The notes under the pieces were generated by a model, which did no database searches, had not been told where the DNA came from, and saw only the letters and a program-made list of their open reading frames with translations. A stretch of 33,827 bases of DNA. It comes from Candidatus Krumholzibacteriota bacterium (GTDB lineage: Bacteria > Krumholzibacteriota > Krumholzibacteriia > Krumholzibacteriales > Krumholzibacteriaceae). The DNA lies in NCBI GenBank assembly GCA_030667985.1, contig DAOUUU010000011.1:1-33827 (forward strand). The letters are read 5' to 3'. A program made the position numbers and the translations under genes. Below, piece after piece: positions 1 to 8,479 of this stretch (the first letter of the stretch is position 1; every line of letters begins with the position of its first letter).

Positions 1-1
1 G

Positions 2-166
2 TATTACGACTGGTTGCTCGACCGCGCCTACCTGCTGGTTCCCGCTCAGGCATATGTGGGGAAATTCCTGGCGACTTTCAAGGAATATCCGCCGCGGCAG
101 AAGGCGGCCAGCTTCAGCCTCGACAAGGTGATGGAGAAACTGGAGTCACCGGGTGGTACGCATTAA
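2..166 (+). CDS. C-terminal fragment of arylsulfatase-like protein (5' truncated by window edge)
   Basis: Frame 2 reads YYDWLLDRAYLLVPAQAYVGKFLATFKEYPPRQKAASFSLDKVMEKLESPGGTH*; the 'VPAQAYV..FL.TF.EYPPRQKAASF.LD.VMEKL' tail resembles arylsulfatase C-termini. Confidence 0.6.
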   Translation, partial: YYDWLLDRAYLLVPAQAYVGKFLATFKEYPPRQKAASFSLDKVMEKLESPGGTH

Positions 167-196
167 TTTTGTAGCAAGGCCTGGATGACAGAAAAC

Positions 197-234
197 AATC
201 GGGGCGAATGCCAATATGGATGTTCGCCCCGATT
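197..234. terminator. Strong hairpin downstream of the arylsulfatase-like gene; possible terminator without a clear U-tract
   Basis: Perfect 12-bp inverted repeat aatcggggcgaa (197-208) / ttcgccccgatt (223-234). Confidence 0.5.
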
Positions 235-296
235 CGTGTCCGTAGTGCGCTCTAATGGGTTGGAATAGTCGCCGGGGCTATAGTATTATCAATATC

Positions 297-1163
297 ATGA
301 AGCGATACGAACGAATGAGGAAAACTGCCGGGATTATAACTCGTTCCGCTCTTGCGGCATGCGCCTGCCTTTTGATCTTCTCCTGCGGCTCGGTGAAGAA
401 TTACATGGATGCCGAAGGGCCGTCCCTCTGCGGTTCCTACTCGGAGCAATGTCCCGATCCGTGCGATACGATAAAAGTCGTATCATACAACATCAAGTTC
501 GGAGAGAGAATAGAGGAGGCGAGAGAGGAGATCCGCCGGCAGGAGGTGCTCCGCAATCCCGATATCGTGCTCCTCCAGGAGATGGATGGCGCAGGCGTCA
601 AGTCGATCGCCCGGGAGGGCAAATTCAATTTCGTCTATTTCCCAGCCTCACTACACGGGAAGCATGACAAGGATTTCGGGAACGCGATCCTCTCGCGCTG
701 GCCCATACGTGACGAGCAGAAGATAATCCTGCCGCACGAGCAACCGATCAGCAAGCAGTTGCGAATCGCCACGGCGGCCACAGTGGTGATCGATACGACC
801 AGTATCCGCGTTTACAGTGTCCACACCGAGACTTCGTGGCTCGGCATAGATGAGAGAATCGAACAGATGGACTCGATACTCGCGAGCGTCCCCGCCGAAT
901 TCGAACATGTAGTGATCGGCGGGGATTTCAATACCGTATCGGCTGGAACGATAAGACGTGTCGAGCGTCGATTCACAGATGCGGGTTTCACCCGCGCTTC
1001 GCGGGGTGTGGATTATACAGCGGCCGAAGGCCCATTCGGTCTTCTCGAGTTAGATCTCGATCATATATTCGTAAAGGGTTTCAGGGTCATGTCCGCGGGA
1101 ACGGGCGAAAAGACCGAGGTGAGCGATCACCTGCCCCTCTGGCTCATCCTATCCATGGAATGA
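297..1163 (+). CDS. Endonuclease/exonuclease/phosphatase (EEP) family lipoprotein
   Basis: Signal peptide with lipobox-like LLIFSC; EEP motifs VVSYNIKFG, DIVLLQEMD, GNAILSRWPI, VIGGDFNT, SDHLPLWL. ORF extends to 255; the ATG at 297 gives a better signal peptide. Confidence 0.85.
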   Translation: MKRYERMRKTAGIITRSALAACACLLIFSCGSVKNYMDAEGPSLCGSYSEQCPDPCDTIKVVSYNIKFGERIEEAREEIRRQEVLRNPDIVLLQEMDGAGVKSIAREGKFNFVYFPASLHGKHDKDFGNAILSRWPIRDEQKIILPHEQPISKQLRIATAATVVIDTTSIRVYSVHTETSWLGIDERIEQMDSILASVPAEFEHVVIGGDFNTVSAGTIRRVERRFTDAGFTRASRGVDYTAAEGPFGLLELDLDHIFVKGFRVMSAGTGEKTEVSDHLPLWLILSME

Positions 1164-1173
1164 TAGTGTGATA

Positions 1174-2463
1174 TCACCGCACACGGTCACGCTGGCGGAC
1201 CGGCTTCTCGTATGAACCGAGATGCACCTGGATCCGCGCAGAGGGTTGGCCCACGCCGAAGTCGATACGCGCGAGCCCCACGTAGGGGATGATGAAGCGG
1301 ATGCCAATGCCGTAACCGTCTATGAAATTCTTCCTGAAGTCCTCTTCCTGGCTCCAGGCGGTGCCGACATCGGCGAAAGCGGCTAGGTGCATACCGACAC
1401 GCAGGTTTATACCGAAATAGCTTATCAGTCTTGGTTCGATCAACATATATCGGTACTCGAGTGTGTTGATGAACTGGTTCTTGCCCGTTTTCGAACCAAG
1501 ATGCCAGCCGCGGATCGTATTGGTGCCGCCGAGGCTGTACTGCTGCCATGGGGCGATCGTCTCTCCGACCACACCGTCCGTCAGGGATGCTAGGGAGAAG
1601 AGCGCGATCGTATGACGATCAACGACATGAAAGAACCTTCTGATATCGATGTGTGTTCGCCAGAAATCGATATCTTCGCCGAATAGCCCCGCCTTCTCGA
1701 TCGCGATCTCGTTCCACCAGCCGGTGCTCGGGTTGGATGCGAGGTCGCGGCTGTCGTACCCGACGAAGAATCTGATCGTGGAAACATTGTCCTTGTTGTC
1801 CGGGGAGATCGTCCGCCCGGGCTCGTTGCTCTTGATTATCTCGTGCGAGAAGCGCCCCCCGATACGGCCATTCTGCCGTATGTAGCTCGAGAGGGTCAGG
1901 AAGAATTCGTCGGAGACCTCATCGAATTCGAAGAGCTCGTTTCTTCGGTCCCTGTGAAAGTACATGAATTCGTATCCGAAGTGATTGCCGATAACCCATG
2001 GATTCCTTAGCACCGCCTCGACGGTCGTGGCTCCTCCGAACCGAGCGACGCCGCTGAGATAGACGCCCTTCCCGAGAAAATTCACCGACTTGAGGCCTGC
2101 GCCGGCCGAGACGCCGTTCTCATCATCGATCGAGATGCTGACGACGGGGAGATAGCGGAGAGTCTCAGTGACCTCGATCATGAGTACGGTCTCGCCGTTC
2201 TCTTCTGTCGGATAGATCTTGACGTCACTGAAGACACCGAGCCGGTCGAGAGATTCCAGGTCCTTCTTTATCTTTTCGGGATCGAAGAACTCCCCGATCT
2301 CGGTGAGGAGCTCGCGCAGGATTATATTTTCCTTTGTGTTTTTTGCTCCGACGACCCTTATCTCGGAGACGGTTTTGCCTTCGAATTCTTCGTATCGTTC
2401 CTCTGCGGCGGGCGCCTCGGAAAATAATAGGAGCAGCAGGGAAAGAGCGGCGAAATATCTCAT
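1174..2463 (-). CDS. Compact Omp85/BamA-family outer membrane protein (apparently a single POTRA plus surface-antigen barrel)
   Basis: Signal peptide; POTRA-like KTVSEIRVVGAKNTKENIILRELL...LDRLGVFSDVKI; Omp85 loop-6-like GGTNTIRGW; C-terminal FADVGTAW...GYGIGIRFIIPYVGLARIDFGVG. Confidence 0.88.
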   Translation of the reverse strand: MRYFAALSLLLLLFSEAPAAEERYEEFEGKTVSEIRVVGAKNTKENIILRELLTEIGEFFDPEKIKKDLESLDRLGVFSDVKIYPTEENGETVLMIEVTETLRYLPVVSISIDDENGVSAGAGLKSVNFLGKGVYLSGVARFGGATTVEAVLRNPWVIGNHFGYEFMYFHRDRRNELFEFDEVSDEFFLTLSSYIRQNGRIGGRFSHEIIKSNEPGRTISPDNKDNVSTIRFFVGYDSRDLASNPSTGWWNEIAIEKAGLFGEDIDFWRTHIDIRRFFHVVDRHTIALFSLASLTDGVVGETIAPWQQYSLGGTNTIRGWHLGSKTGKNQFINTLEYRYMLIEPRLISYFGINLRVGMHLAAFADVGTAWSQEEDFRKNFIDGYGIGIRFIIPYVGLARIDFGVGQPSARIQVHLGSYEKPVRQRDRVR

Positions 2464-2487
2464 GGCATACTTTCGGTAAAGACTGTT

Positions 2488-5400
2488 CTAAACGGCATTC
2501 TTGAGGTATCTCCCTACCTTGTACCAGAAGCCGCCGTACTCGGGCAGGAGCTCATTCAATTCCTCGATAGATTCGACCCAGGTTGTGACACCGAGTATAT
2601 TAACAAAATCGAGATATCCAACCGTGCTGTAGGTGTCCGAGACGACATACATCGTTTCCCCGTCCATGATCTTACCCCTGTAATCCATGTTATGGGAGCC
2701 CACGGTCAGGTAGAAGATCGTTTTCTCGTCCTCCTCGGGTGTGAGCGAGGCATCCCATTGCGAGGCGATTATTCGGACGTTGTCGAATGTCTGGGCTCGC
2801 AATCTCTTGGCATTGACATAGCTTTCGCTGGTGAGCTGTTCGCCCCGCGCAAGGAGGTAATCCTTGATGAGATCTGCCCAACCCTCGAGCGGAATGAGTG
2901 TAGAAACGGCTTCTCCTGAAATAAAGAGCTGGGATTTGAAGTGCAGTTTCGGTTTCCTATCTACAGCGTCCTCTGTGAGGAAGATGGGCTTGAATCCTTG
3001 CTGCTTCATGGATTCAGACACGGATCTCAGGGAGTCGAGAACAGACGGATGGAAGGGAAATACCGTCTTTAGCCAATCGTAACGATCGAAATTTTCGATG
3101 ATCTTGTCCACACGCGATATCTTGTCCGATACATCGATATCGAGATCGTATATGCCCACCTTGAGCATACCGCCCGCCGATTCTATCTCCTCCCTCAAGA
3201 CGTCCTGTATGATCACCAAACGGGCGAAGAGCTCGTTAGCCCTGGACATCTGCGGGACTCCGTCACTCGGGGCGTTTTCGAAAGCGGGAGTGATGGGGAA
3301 AACGCGGCATCCCCTGAATGCCGACCCCACGAGCATTCCCGCCCAGAGCGGGCTGTTCCAGAGTGAATCGGGGATGTAGAGTTGAGAGCCTTTGGGCATG
3401 AGTGTGTAGAGTATGCCTTTTGCGACATTCGAATCCTTCTGGCCGTATCCTGTCAGATTATGGACCTGCATGGCGGAAGCTCTCCACCCTTTAGCTTCGA
3501 GCTTGGAGATCATAGCCCCATAATTCGACGGCTTTGGGATCGACCGCAGGGGGGCGGGTATCTCATTCGCCTTGAACCCCTGGGAGAGCAGCAGTTCCCG
3601 TGCCTTGTCCTTGAGGCTCACGAGGGCGGGGCCCCGAACGAGGATCGCCCTGTCGTCCCATGTGGCTCCAGAGAAGTGTTCTCCTACGCCCATACCGGTA
3701 TAGATAGCTTCGCCCTTGCCCGGCTCGATCTCGGTCACATCGTGGAAGCTGATCTTCCGGTGGTCGATCATTACGATGTCGGGAACCCAGAAGAGGTATT
3801 TGAAGAGGTTGGCGCTCCTGAAGGTGAAATCCGGTGGGTTGGTCATATTGACGTGTACCTTGATCTTGTTCCGTAGCCATTTACTACCGTACGCTTCCAG
3901 TCCCGCCTGAAGCGCCTTAGATTCCTCGACCGCGGTGCGGAGCTCTGCCTGGGTTTTTCGTATAGTCTCCTCCCACTCGTCGAATTCGCCGGGGAGCTCG
4001 ACTTCATGATTCAACGGATCCTCGAGAAGCGCGAGCCAAAGCCTGCTATTGCTCAGAGTTGGATAGAGGGTGTCGAGAAACATCATGTAGACGGGAATCT
4101 TGCCCGTATCATCGTACGCCTTGACCCTATTGATCAGAGCCCTCATGTAAGCGCGAACCGTTATGCTGTATCCAATAAAATCGGGCTCGCCCTTCCCGTT
4201 CAGGCCGGCGAAGTCGTGTATCCAGAGAACGTGATAGTTCTCCGTCTCGAGTATCATACGAGCGAGCTCCCACTGAAACTGCTCGCCGATTATGTAGTGG
4301 ATGTCGTTTCCGCCTGTGAAATTCTCCTTCACTGCCTTCTCTATGATAGCGTCCATCTCGCTCTGCGTGTCGTGGTCCTCGAGCTGGAGGGCGTAGTGGA
4401 GTGGAATCCAGACGAGGCGCATGTCGTGCCAGCGATCCAGCAGCCTCTTTCTCTGGTCTTCCATCATCAGGATGATCCGGTGAAAGACATAGAGGGCTGC
4501 CTGGCGCTGGATCGGGGTTAACTCCCGATTCATCTCTGTCCAGCTCTGGAACTCGTGCTTCGCGTCGTTTGCGAATCCGAGCAGAGAGTCCCTCTTCTTG
4601 CGCTGACCGAGGGAGCGGTCGTAGGGCAGTATGATACGGTCGAGCAGGAGCTCACGCGCCTTATCGGTTATAAGTATTCCGTTATCCGGATTTCCGTTGG
4701 AATTTCCATATGCAGCGGCGATAGCAAAGGCTCTCTCGAGCTCTCGATGGTATGTCTCGATCACGCCCTCGAATGTCCGGCCCTTGGGAAAGTAGTCGTT
4801 TCTCTCGGCCATCAGCGACTTCATTTGATGCAGCTTTTCGATAAAGTGCTTCTCGCCCTCGGTACGCTTCTCGTCGAGGAATGGGGTTGTGAAAATGCTT
4901 ATCCAGGTCATTGCCTCTGAAATATTCGAAAGCGTGCCGGCGAGTTCCTCAGAAGGTTCGAATATCGATTCAGGTGCTCTGGATTTTCTCGAAGGGAGCA
5001 TCACATGATCCTTCTTCGCCCTCGTCTTTCCAGCGTAAGGTTGAGCGATCGGGATCTCGAAGCCAATATTGAAGGAGTGGCCGCGCCCCGGGAACCAGTC
5101 GATCCTGAGCTGTCCGCCCCGGTTGAATAGCCCCCCCCGCTGTAGAGGGAGTGCGAAGGAGAGGAGAAAATCGAACTCCTCGTTACGGAACGAGTAATCG
5201 GCCCCCATCTTGAGCATGAAGAAGCGGCTCTCCCCCATGAGGCGCAAGCCGCCGTCACCGATATTGTCGACCGTCTCGATATAGGCCTCGCCGACGATTC
5301 CGAGCGCGCCATATGTCGGGTTCATCAGGTCACGGTAGACTCCGAGATTGATCTCCGCTCCTATATTGCTCTGTTCCGATTGCCGGTCTGCGACCATAGC

Positions 5401-5559
5401 AAGGCTGAAATGGGGTTTCCAGACAGGGGGGAAGCTCATCGACTTGATATATTCACCCTGATCCGGGAGCATGGGATTCTGTGCTGGAGCAGGCGCCGAA
5501 AGCATGAGGAGCAAAACAACGATGAGAAGCGGGACAAATTGATCTATTACTCTGTTCAT
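2488..5559 (-). CDS. Exported 1023-aa protein with phospholipase-D superfamily motifs and a beta-strand-rich N-terminal region
   Basis: Signal peptide; DHRKISFHD fits H-x-K-x4-D followed by a GMGVGEHF...WDDRAILVRGPAL context typical of PLD; second degenerate site LHFKSQLFI plus GSHNMDYRG (G-S-x-N). N-terminal ~180 aa has alternating barrel-like strands. Confidence 0.72.
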   Translation of the reverse strand: MNRVIDQFVPLLIVVLLLMLSAPAPAQNPMLPDQGEYIKSMSFPPVWKPHFSLAMVADRQSEQSNIGAEINLGVYRDLMNPTYGALGIVGEAYIETVDNIGDGGLRLMGESRFFMLKMGADYSFRNEEFDFLLSFALPLQRGGLFNRGGQLRIDWFPGRGHSFNIGFEIPIAQPYAGKTRAKKDHVMLPSRKSRAPESIFEPSEELAGTLSNISEAMTWISIFTTPFLDEKRTEGEKHFIEKLHQMKSLMAERNDYFPKGRTFEGVIETYHRELERAFAIAAAYGNSNGNPDNGILITDKARELLLDRIILPYDRSLGQRKKRDSLLGFANDAKHEFQSWTEMNRELTPIQRQAALYVFHRIILMMEDQRKRLLDRWHDMRLVWIPLHYALQLEDHDTQSEMDAIIEKAVKENFTGGNDIHYIIGEQFQWELARMILETENYHVLWIHDFAGLNGKGEPDFIGYSITVRAYMRALINRVKAYDDTGKIPVYMMFLDTLYPTLSNSRLWLALLEDPLNHEVELPGEFDEWEETIRKTQAELRTAVEESKALQAGLEAYGSKWLRNKIKVHVNMTNPPDFTFRSANLFKYLFWVPDIVMIDHRKISFHDVTEIEPGKGEAIYTGMGVGEHFSGATWDDRAILVRGPALVSLKDKARELLLSQGFKANEIPAPLRSIPKPSNYGAMISKLEAKGWRASAMQVHNLTGYGQKDSNVAKGILYTLMPKGSQLYIPDSLWNSPLWAGMLVGSAFRGCRVFPITPAFENAPSDGVPQMSRANELFARLVIIQDVLREEIESAGGMLKVGIYDLDIDVSDKISRVDKIIENFDRYDWLKTVFPFHPSVLDSLRSVSESMKQQGFKPIFLTEDAVDRKPKLHFKSQLFISGEAVSTLIPLEGWADLIKDYLLARGEQLTSESYVNAKRLRAQTFDNVRIIASQWDASLTPEEDEKTIFYLTVGSHNMDYRGKIMDGETMYVVSDTYSTVGYLDFVNILGVTTWVESIEELNELLPEYGGFWYKVGRYLKNAV

Positions 5560-5650
5560 ATAGCTGGTATCCCCCTCTGAGCACAGGCCGTTTTATCTCC
5601 GGTAAAGCGGCATTTGATAATGATGATCTGTCTGCTCCCGGGATTTCGGC

Positions 5651-6244
5651 TCAATGCGAGAATGTGGCTCCTATCTTGAAACCCCAGAAGTCGTAAGGGC
5701 CGGCATCTTTCCGACCGAAGGCGTAGTCATAGTGAAAGACCGCTACGAGATAGGAGCTGTATCCCACAGGAACCATGACCCCGACCTCCGGCGCAAGACC
5801 GAAGTGCCAGTTGGAATCCGTGATGGTGTAGACGCCCATATCGAGTTTTTTCTCTATCCAGTAGGTTCCTACTCCCAATCCCGCGTAGGGCAGGATCGTC
5901 GCGTTGCTCCAAGGGTCGTACATATATAGTTGAAATGTGGCTAGGATCGGAGAGATGTAGAACCTTCTGAACTGGTTGCCGGAGGCAGCCCCGCCATCAA
6001 ACGTAATCAACTCGTCTGTATTCTCATGGAATGTCCTCCATGCCCACGATAGACCCGCCGAGAACTGCGGTCCGAAGAACTTTCTTCCCTCGATCGTAAT
6101 ACCCCTCCAGCTCTCGTTGTTGGTGAAGTCCTTCAGGTCGCCAGATGGGAAGGTTATATCATAGGTCACAACCCCGAGGCCGTACTGGGCGTTGGCTGCC
6201 GTCGCCAGCATAATCACAATCAGCATTGCGAAAATGTATCTCAT
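5651..6244 (-). CDS. Outer membrane beta-barrel protein (OmpA-like barrel type)
   Basis: Signal peptide MRYIFAMLIVIMLATAANAQYG; amphipathic strands, e.g. FSAGLSWAWRTF, LPYAGLGVGTYWIEKK, FGLAPEVGVMVPVGYSSYLVAVFHYDYAFG; terminal GFKIGATFSH. Confidence 0.7.
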   Translation of the reverse strand: MRYIFAMLIVIMLATAANAQYGLGVVTYDITFPSGDLKDFTNNESWRGITIEGRKFFGPQFSAGLSWAWRTFHENTDELITFDGGAASGNQFRRFYISPILATFQLYMYDPWSNATILPYAGLGVGTYWIEKKLDMGVYTITDSNWHFGLAPEVGVMVPVGYSSYLVAVFHYDYAFGRKDAGPYDFWGFKIGATFSH

Positions 6245-6295
6245 CGTGTACCTCCGTTATATGATTTGTGCAACATTGGCATGTAACCCCTGTCC

Positions 6296-6922
6296 TTACA
6301 GGTATGGCGACTGATCGAACGCCTGGTTGATTCTGTTCGTCAGGCGCGATGTCAGCCCTGTGGAGGTATCGCCGAGTAGACCATTGAGCACCGCCGTCCA
6401 GACGATCCTGTCTAAATCTACTTCCTCTTCATGGATCATTCGGATGAATATTGTACCCGTCGTGAAGGTGTACGAGGGATAATAGCCTCCCGGCGGGTAA
6501 TATGGGTACCAACCGCCCCAGCCGGGGTACCAGTACCAGTAGTCATACCAGTACGACCATCCGACAAAGTCGATCGACGCGGCATCGACCACAAAATAGA
6601 CATCTGGGTCTGTAACGTTTGTATCGGCTTCTACATAACCGAGTGCCTCGATATTCTCCCTCACGAGGTTCAATATGAATTCGTCGTAATCCCTGCCGAG
6701 GTCGTCATCATCACCCTCTTCGACGAGGTGGATTATGGTGTCTGGGAGAAAATAGGTTTCTACCGTACTGAAATTGTAATCCTCGTCGTACAGTGTCACG
6801 ACGACATCGTAGTCGGCTACCGTGTTGAATCCGCTGTCGGGCGCGCAGGCGCTCATTATGAGCACGAGCGCGGCACTCAACACGGAGACTGTGAGCAAAA
6901 ACTTCATGCCGGATTTTTTCAT
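6296..6922 (-). CDS. DUF4136-type lipoprotein with an aromatic (W/Y/P/G)-rich insert
   Basis: Lipobox LIMSAC; YDVVVTLYDEDYNFSTVETYFLPD...GYVEADTNVTDPDVYFVVDA...WYPGWGG...GTIFIRMIH...IVWTAVLNG layout as in DUF4136. ORF extends to 6952; the internal ATG at 6922 is favoured. Confidence 0.75.
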   Translation of the reverse strand: MKKSGMKFLLTVSVLSAALVLIMSACAPDSGFNTVADYDVVVTLYDEDYNFSTVETYFLPDTIIHLVEEGDDDDLGRDYDEFILNLVRENIEALGYVEADTNVTDPDVYFVVDAASIDFVGWSYWYDYWYWYPGWGGWYPYYPPGGYYPSYTFTTGTIFIRMIHEEEVDLDRIVWTAVLNGLLGDTSTGLTSRLTNRINQAFDQSPYL

Positions 6923-6970
6923 AATCCGTACCTCCTTCTTATCTTGATTCATTTCCTATATCCCGAATCG

Positions 6971-7624
6971 TCAGAATGGGATGGTGAGTCCCGCCGTCAC
7001 GTCTCCCTGCAGTATCGAGGAGCCGCCGCTGAGGCCGATTCCGCATCCGTCCGTGCCGCACCAGAGGCCTCCGCCCGCCCACTGGATCGGCATGAGGAAG
7101 CGGCCCTGAAGCCTGAGGGCGAGACGTTCACCGATAGGCACTTTGACTCCGAGTCCGAGGGCCATCGAGAACAGCCACTCACTACTGTATTCAGAAGTAT
7201 CCGGCGCGAATCGCGTCGCGCCTATGGTCAGAACCGTGTAGGGGCCGAAATGGTCTGTGCCTCTCAGCTTGTGAAGAGCACCGATCTGGTAGTACTCGAT
7301 CGCCATATCGAAGAGCTCTTCCCTCGGCTTGGAATAATCATAATACCTGACTTCCAGTGCCGAATACTGTCTCGTGAAGCAGAGCTCGAGCTGTGTATCG
7401 GGACGCATATCGACATTCAGGGCGATGCCCCAGTTACCTGTGCCGGGAACCCGGAACTCTCCGTCCCAGCCGCTCACTGTGCCGCCCCACTGGTACCCGC
7501 CGAATGGGGTGATCTCGATCCTCGGCCTCGCCCAGGCGGGAGAGAGGCAGGATATGGTGAGTAAAAGGACCACAGCAGTGATTACAGGACACATCTTTAC
7601 CGTACAATTCAACAGTCTATGCAT
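6971..7624 (-). CDS. Outer membrane beta-barrel protein
   Basis: Signal peptide; RIEITPFGGYQWGGTV, YYQIGALHKL, YTVLTIGATRF, MALGLGVKVPIGERLALRLQGRFLMP. Confidence 0.68.
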   Translation of the reverse strand: MHRLLNCTVKMCPVITAVVLLLTISCLSPAWARPRIEITPFGGYQWGGTVSGWDGEFRVPGTGNWGIALNVDMRPDTQLELCFTRQYSALEVRYYDYSKPREELFDMAIEYYQIGALHKLRGTDHFGPYTVLTIGATRFAPDTSEYSSEWLFSMALGLGVKVPIGERLALRLQGRFLMPIQWAGGGLWCGTDGCGIGLSGGSSILQGDVTAGLTIPF

Positions 7625-7697
7625 TTCTGGCTCCTTTCTATTTGCCCATGGTTTGTTCGCCGCCGGATTCTATCACATGAACTTTGGTTTCTCCATC

Positions 7698-8414
7698 CTA
7701 TTTATACTCGAGTTGGATCCACTGGATCGAAGAGGCCGACCTGCCGCCCGAGTGGTTCGAATCGCACTTCAGCGCGATGGCGCCGATATCCGGCACATCA
7801 TCGGTATTAAAGAGCGATTTGTAGTCCTCGAGTATATTCCGCTCGAATGTCTTCCATTCGCCCAGGCCGTCGCTGCCTGAACCGATTACGATGTACCGGA
7901 CCTGCTTGAACCGCGCCGACCGGCCCGTTGTTCCTGTTTCCAGCGTGGAGTCCCACACATAGCCGATCGTCTCTGGAGGCGAGAAGAATCCCCCGCCCCG
8001 GTTGAAGATCACAAAGAGACGAAAGGCGGCGTCATCCATCATTTTGCTGGTCACATCGGCTCCGGGCGGGATCTCGTCCACCTTCGCTTTGAATTCGATC
8101 ACGGTGTATCGGTCAGGGTCGACCTTCGGTTTGAACTTAGTGCCGATCACAGTCGACGCGTCATTGTTCATCATAAAGAGCGTATTGTCCCGTATCAAAT
8201 AGCGCTTCGCGCTTCCACGCTGCTCCTCCCATCCGTTTTCCTTCAGCCACTGCTTGATCGGGATTTCTTCGGATGGGAGGGAGAGGATGTTGAGTGTCGA
8301 ATCGCTATCGACGCAAGGCTTCTTTTCCTCGGCTCGAACGGGCTGGGCTTCGACTATGAGCAGAAACGCGACTGCTAAACTGATCAATAGATGTATGACA
8401 CTTGTATGCTTCAT
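7698..8414 (-). CDS. DUF3047-like exported protein
   Basis: Signal peptide; RYIVIGSGSDGLGEWKTFERNILEDYKSLFNTDDVPDIGAIALKCDSNHSGGRSASSIQWIQLEY matches the DUF3047 C-terminal pattern. Start chosen at MKHTSV. Confidence 0.72.
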   Translation of the reverse strand: MKHTSVIHLLISLAVAFLLIVEAQPVRAEEKKPCVDSDSTLNILSLPSEEIPIKQWLKENGWEEQRGSAKRYLIRDNTLFMMNNDASTVIGTKFKPKVDPDRYTVIEFKAKVDEIPPGADVTSKMMDDAAFRLFVIFNRGGGFFSPPETIGYVWDSTLETGTTGRSARFKQVRYIVIGSGSDGLGEWKTFERNILEDYKSLFNTDDVPDIGAIALKCDSNHSGGRSASSIQWIQLEYK

Positions 8415-8479
8415 CCGTTCTCCTATGGATGGTGGCATGCCCTGTGATTCGGCCTGTATGCAAGTATTACTGAAGCCGC

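Noticed and set aside
3382-4521. Plus-strand ORFs (164 aa, 171 aa) opposite the PLD-like gene
   Set aside because: Antisense to a long gene with signal peptide and PLD motifs; no independent evidence.
6431-7564. 377-aa plus-strand ORF opposite the DUF4136 and barrel genes
   Set aside because: Spans two convincing minus-strand genes with signal peptides; no plausible domain or RBS.
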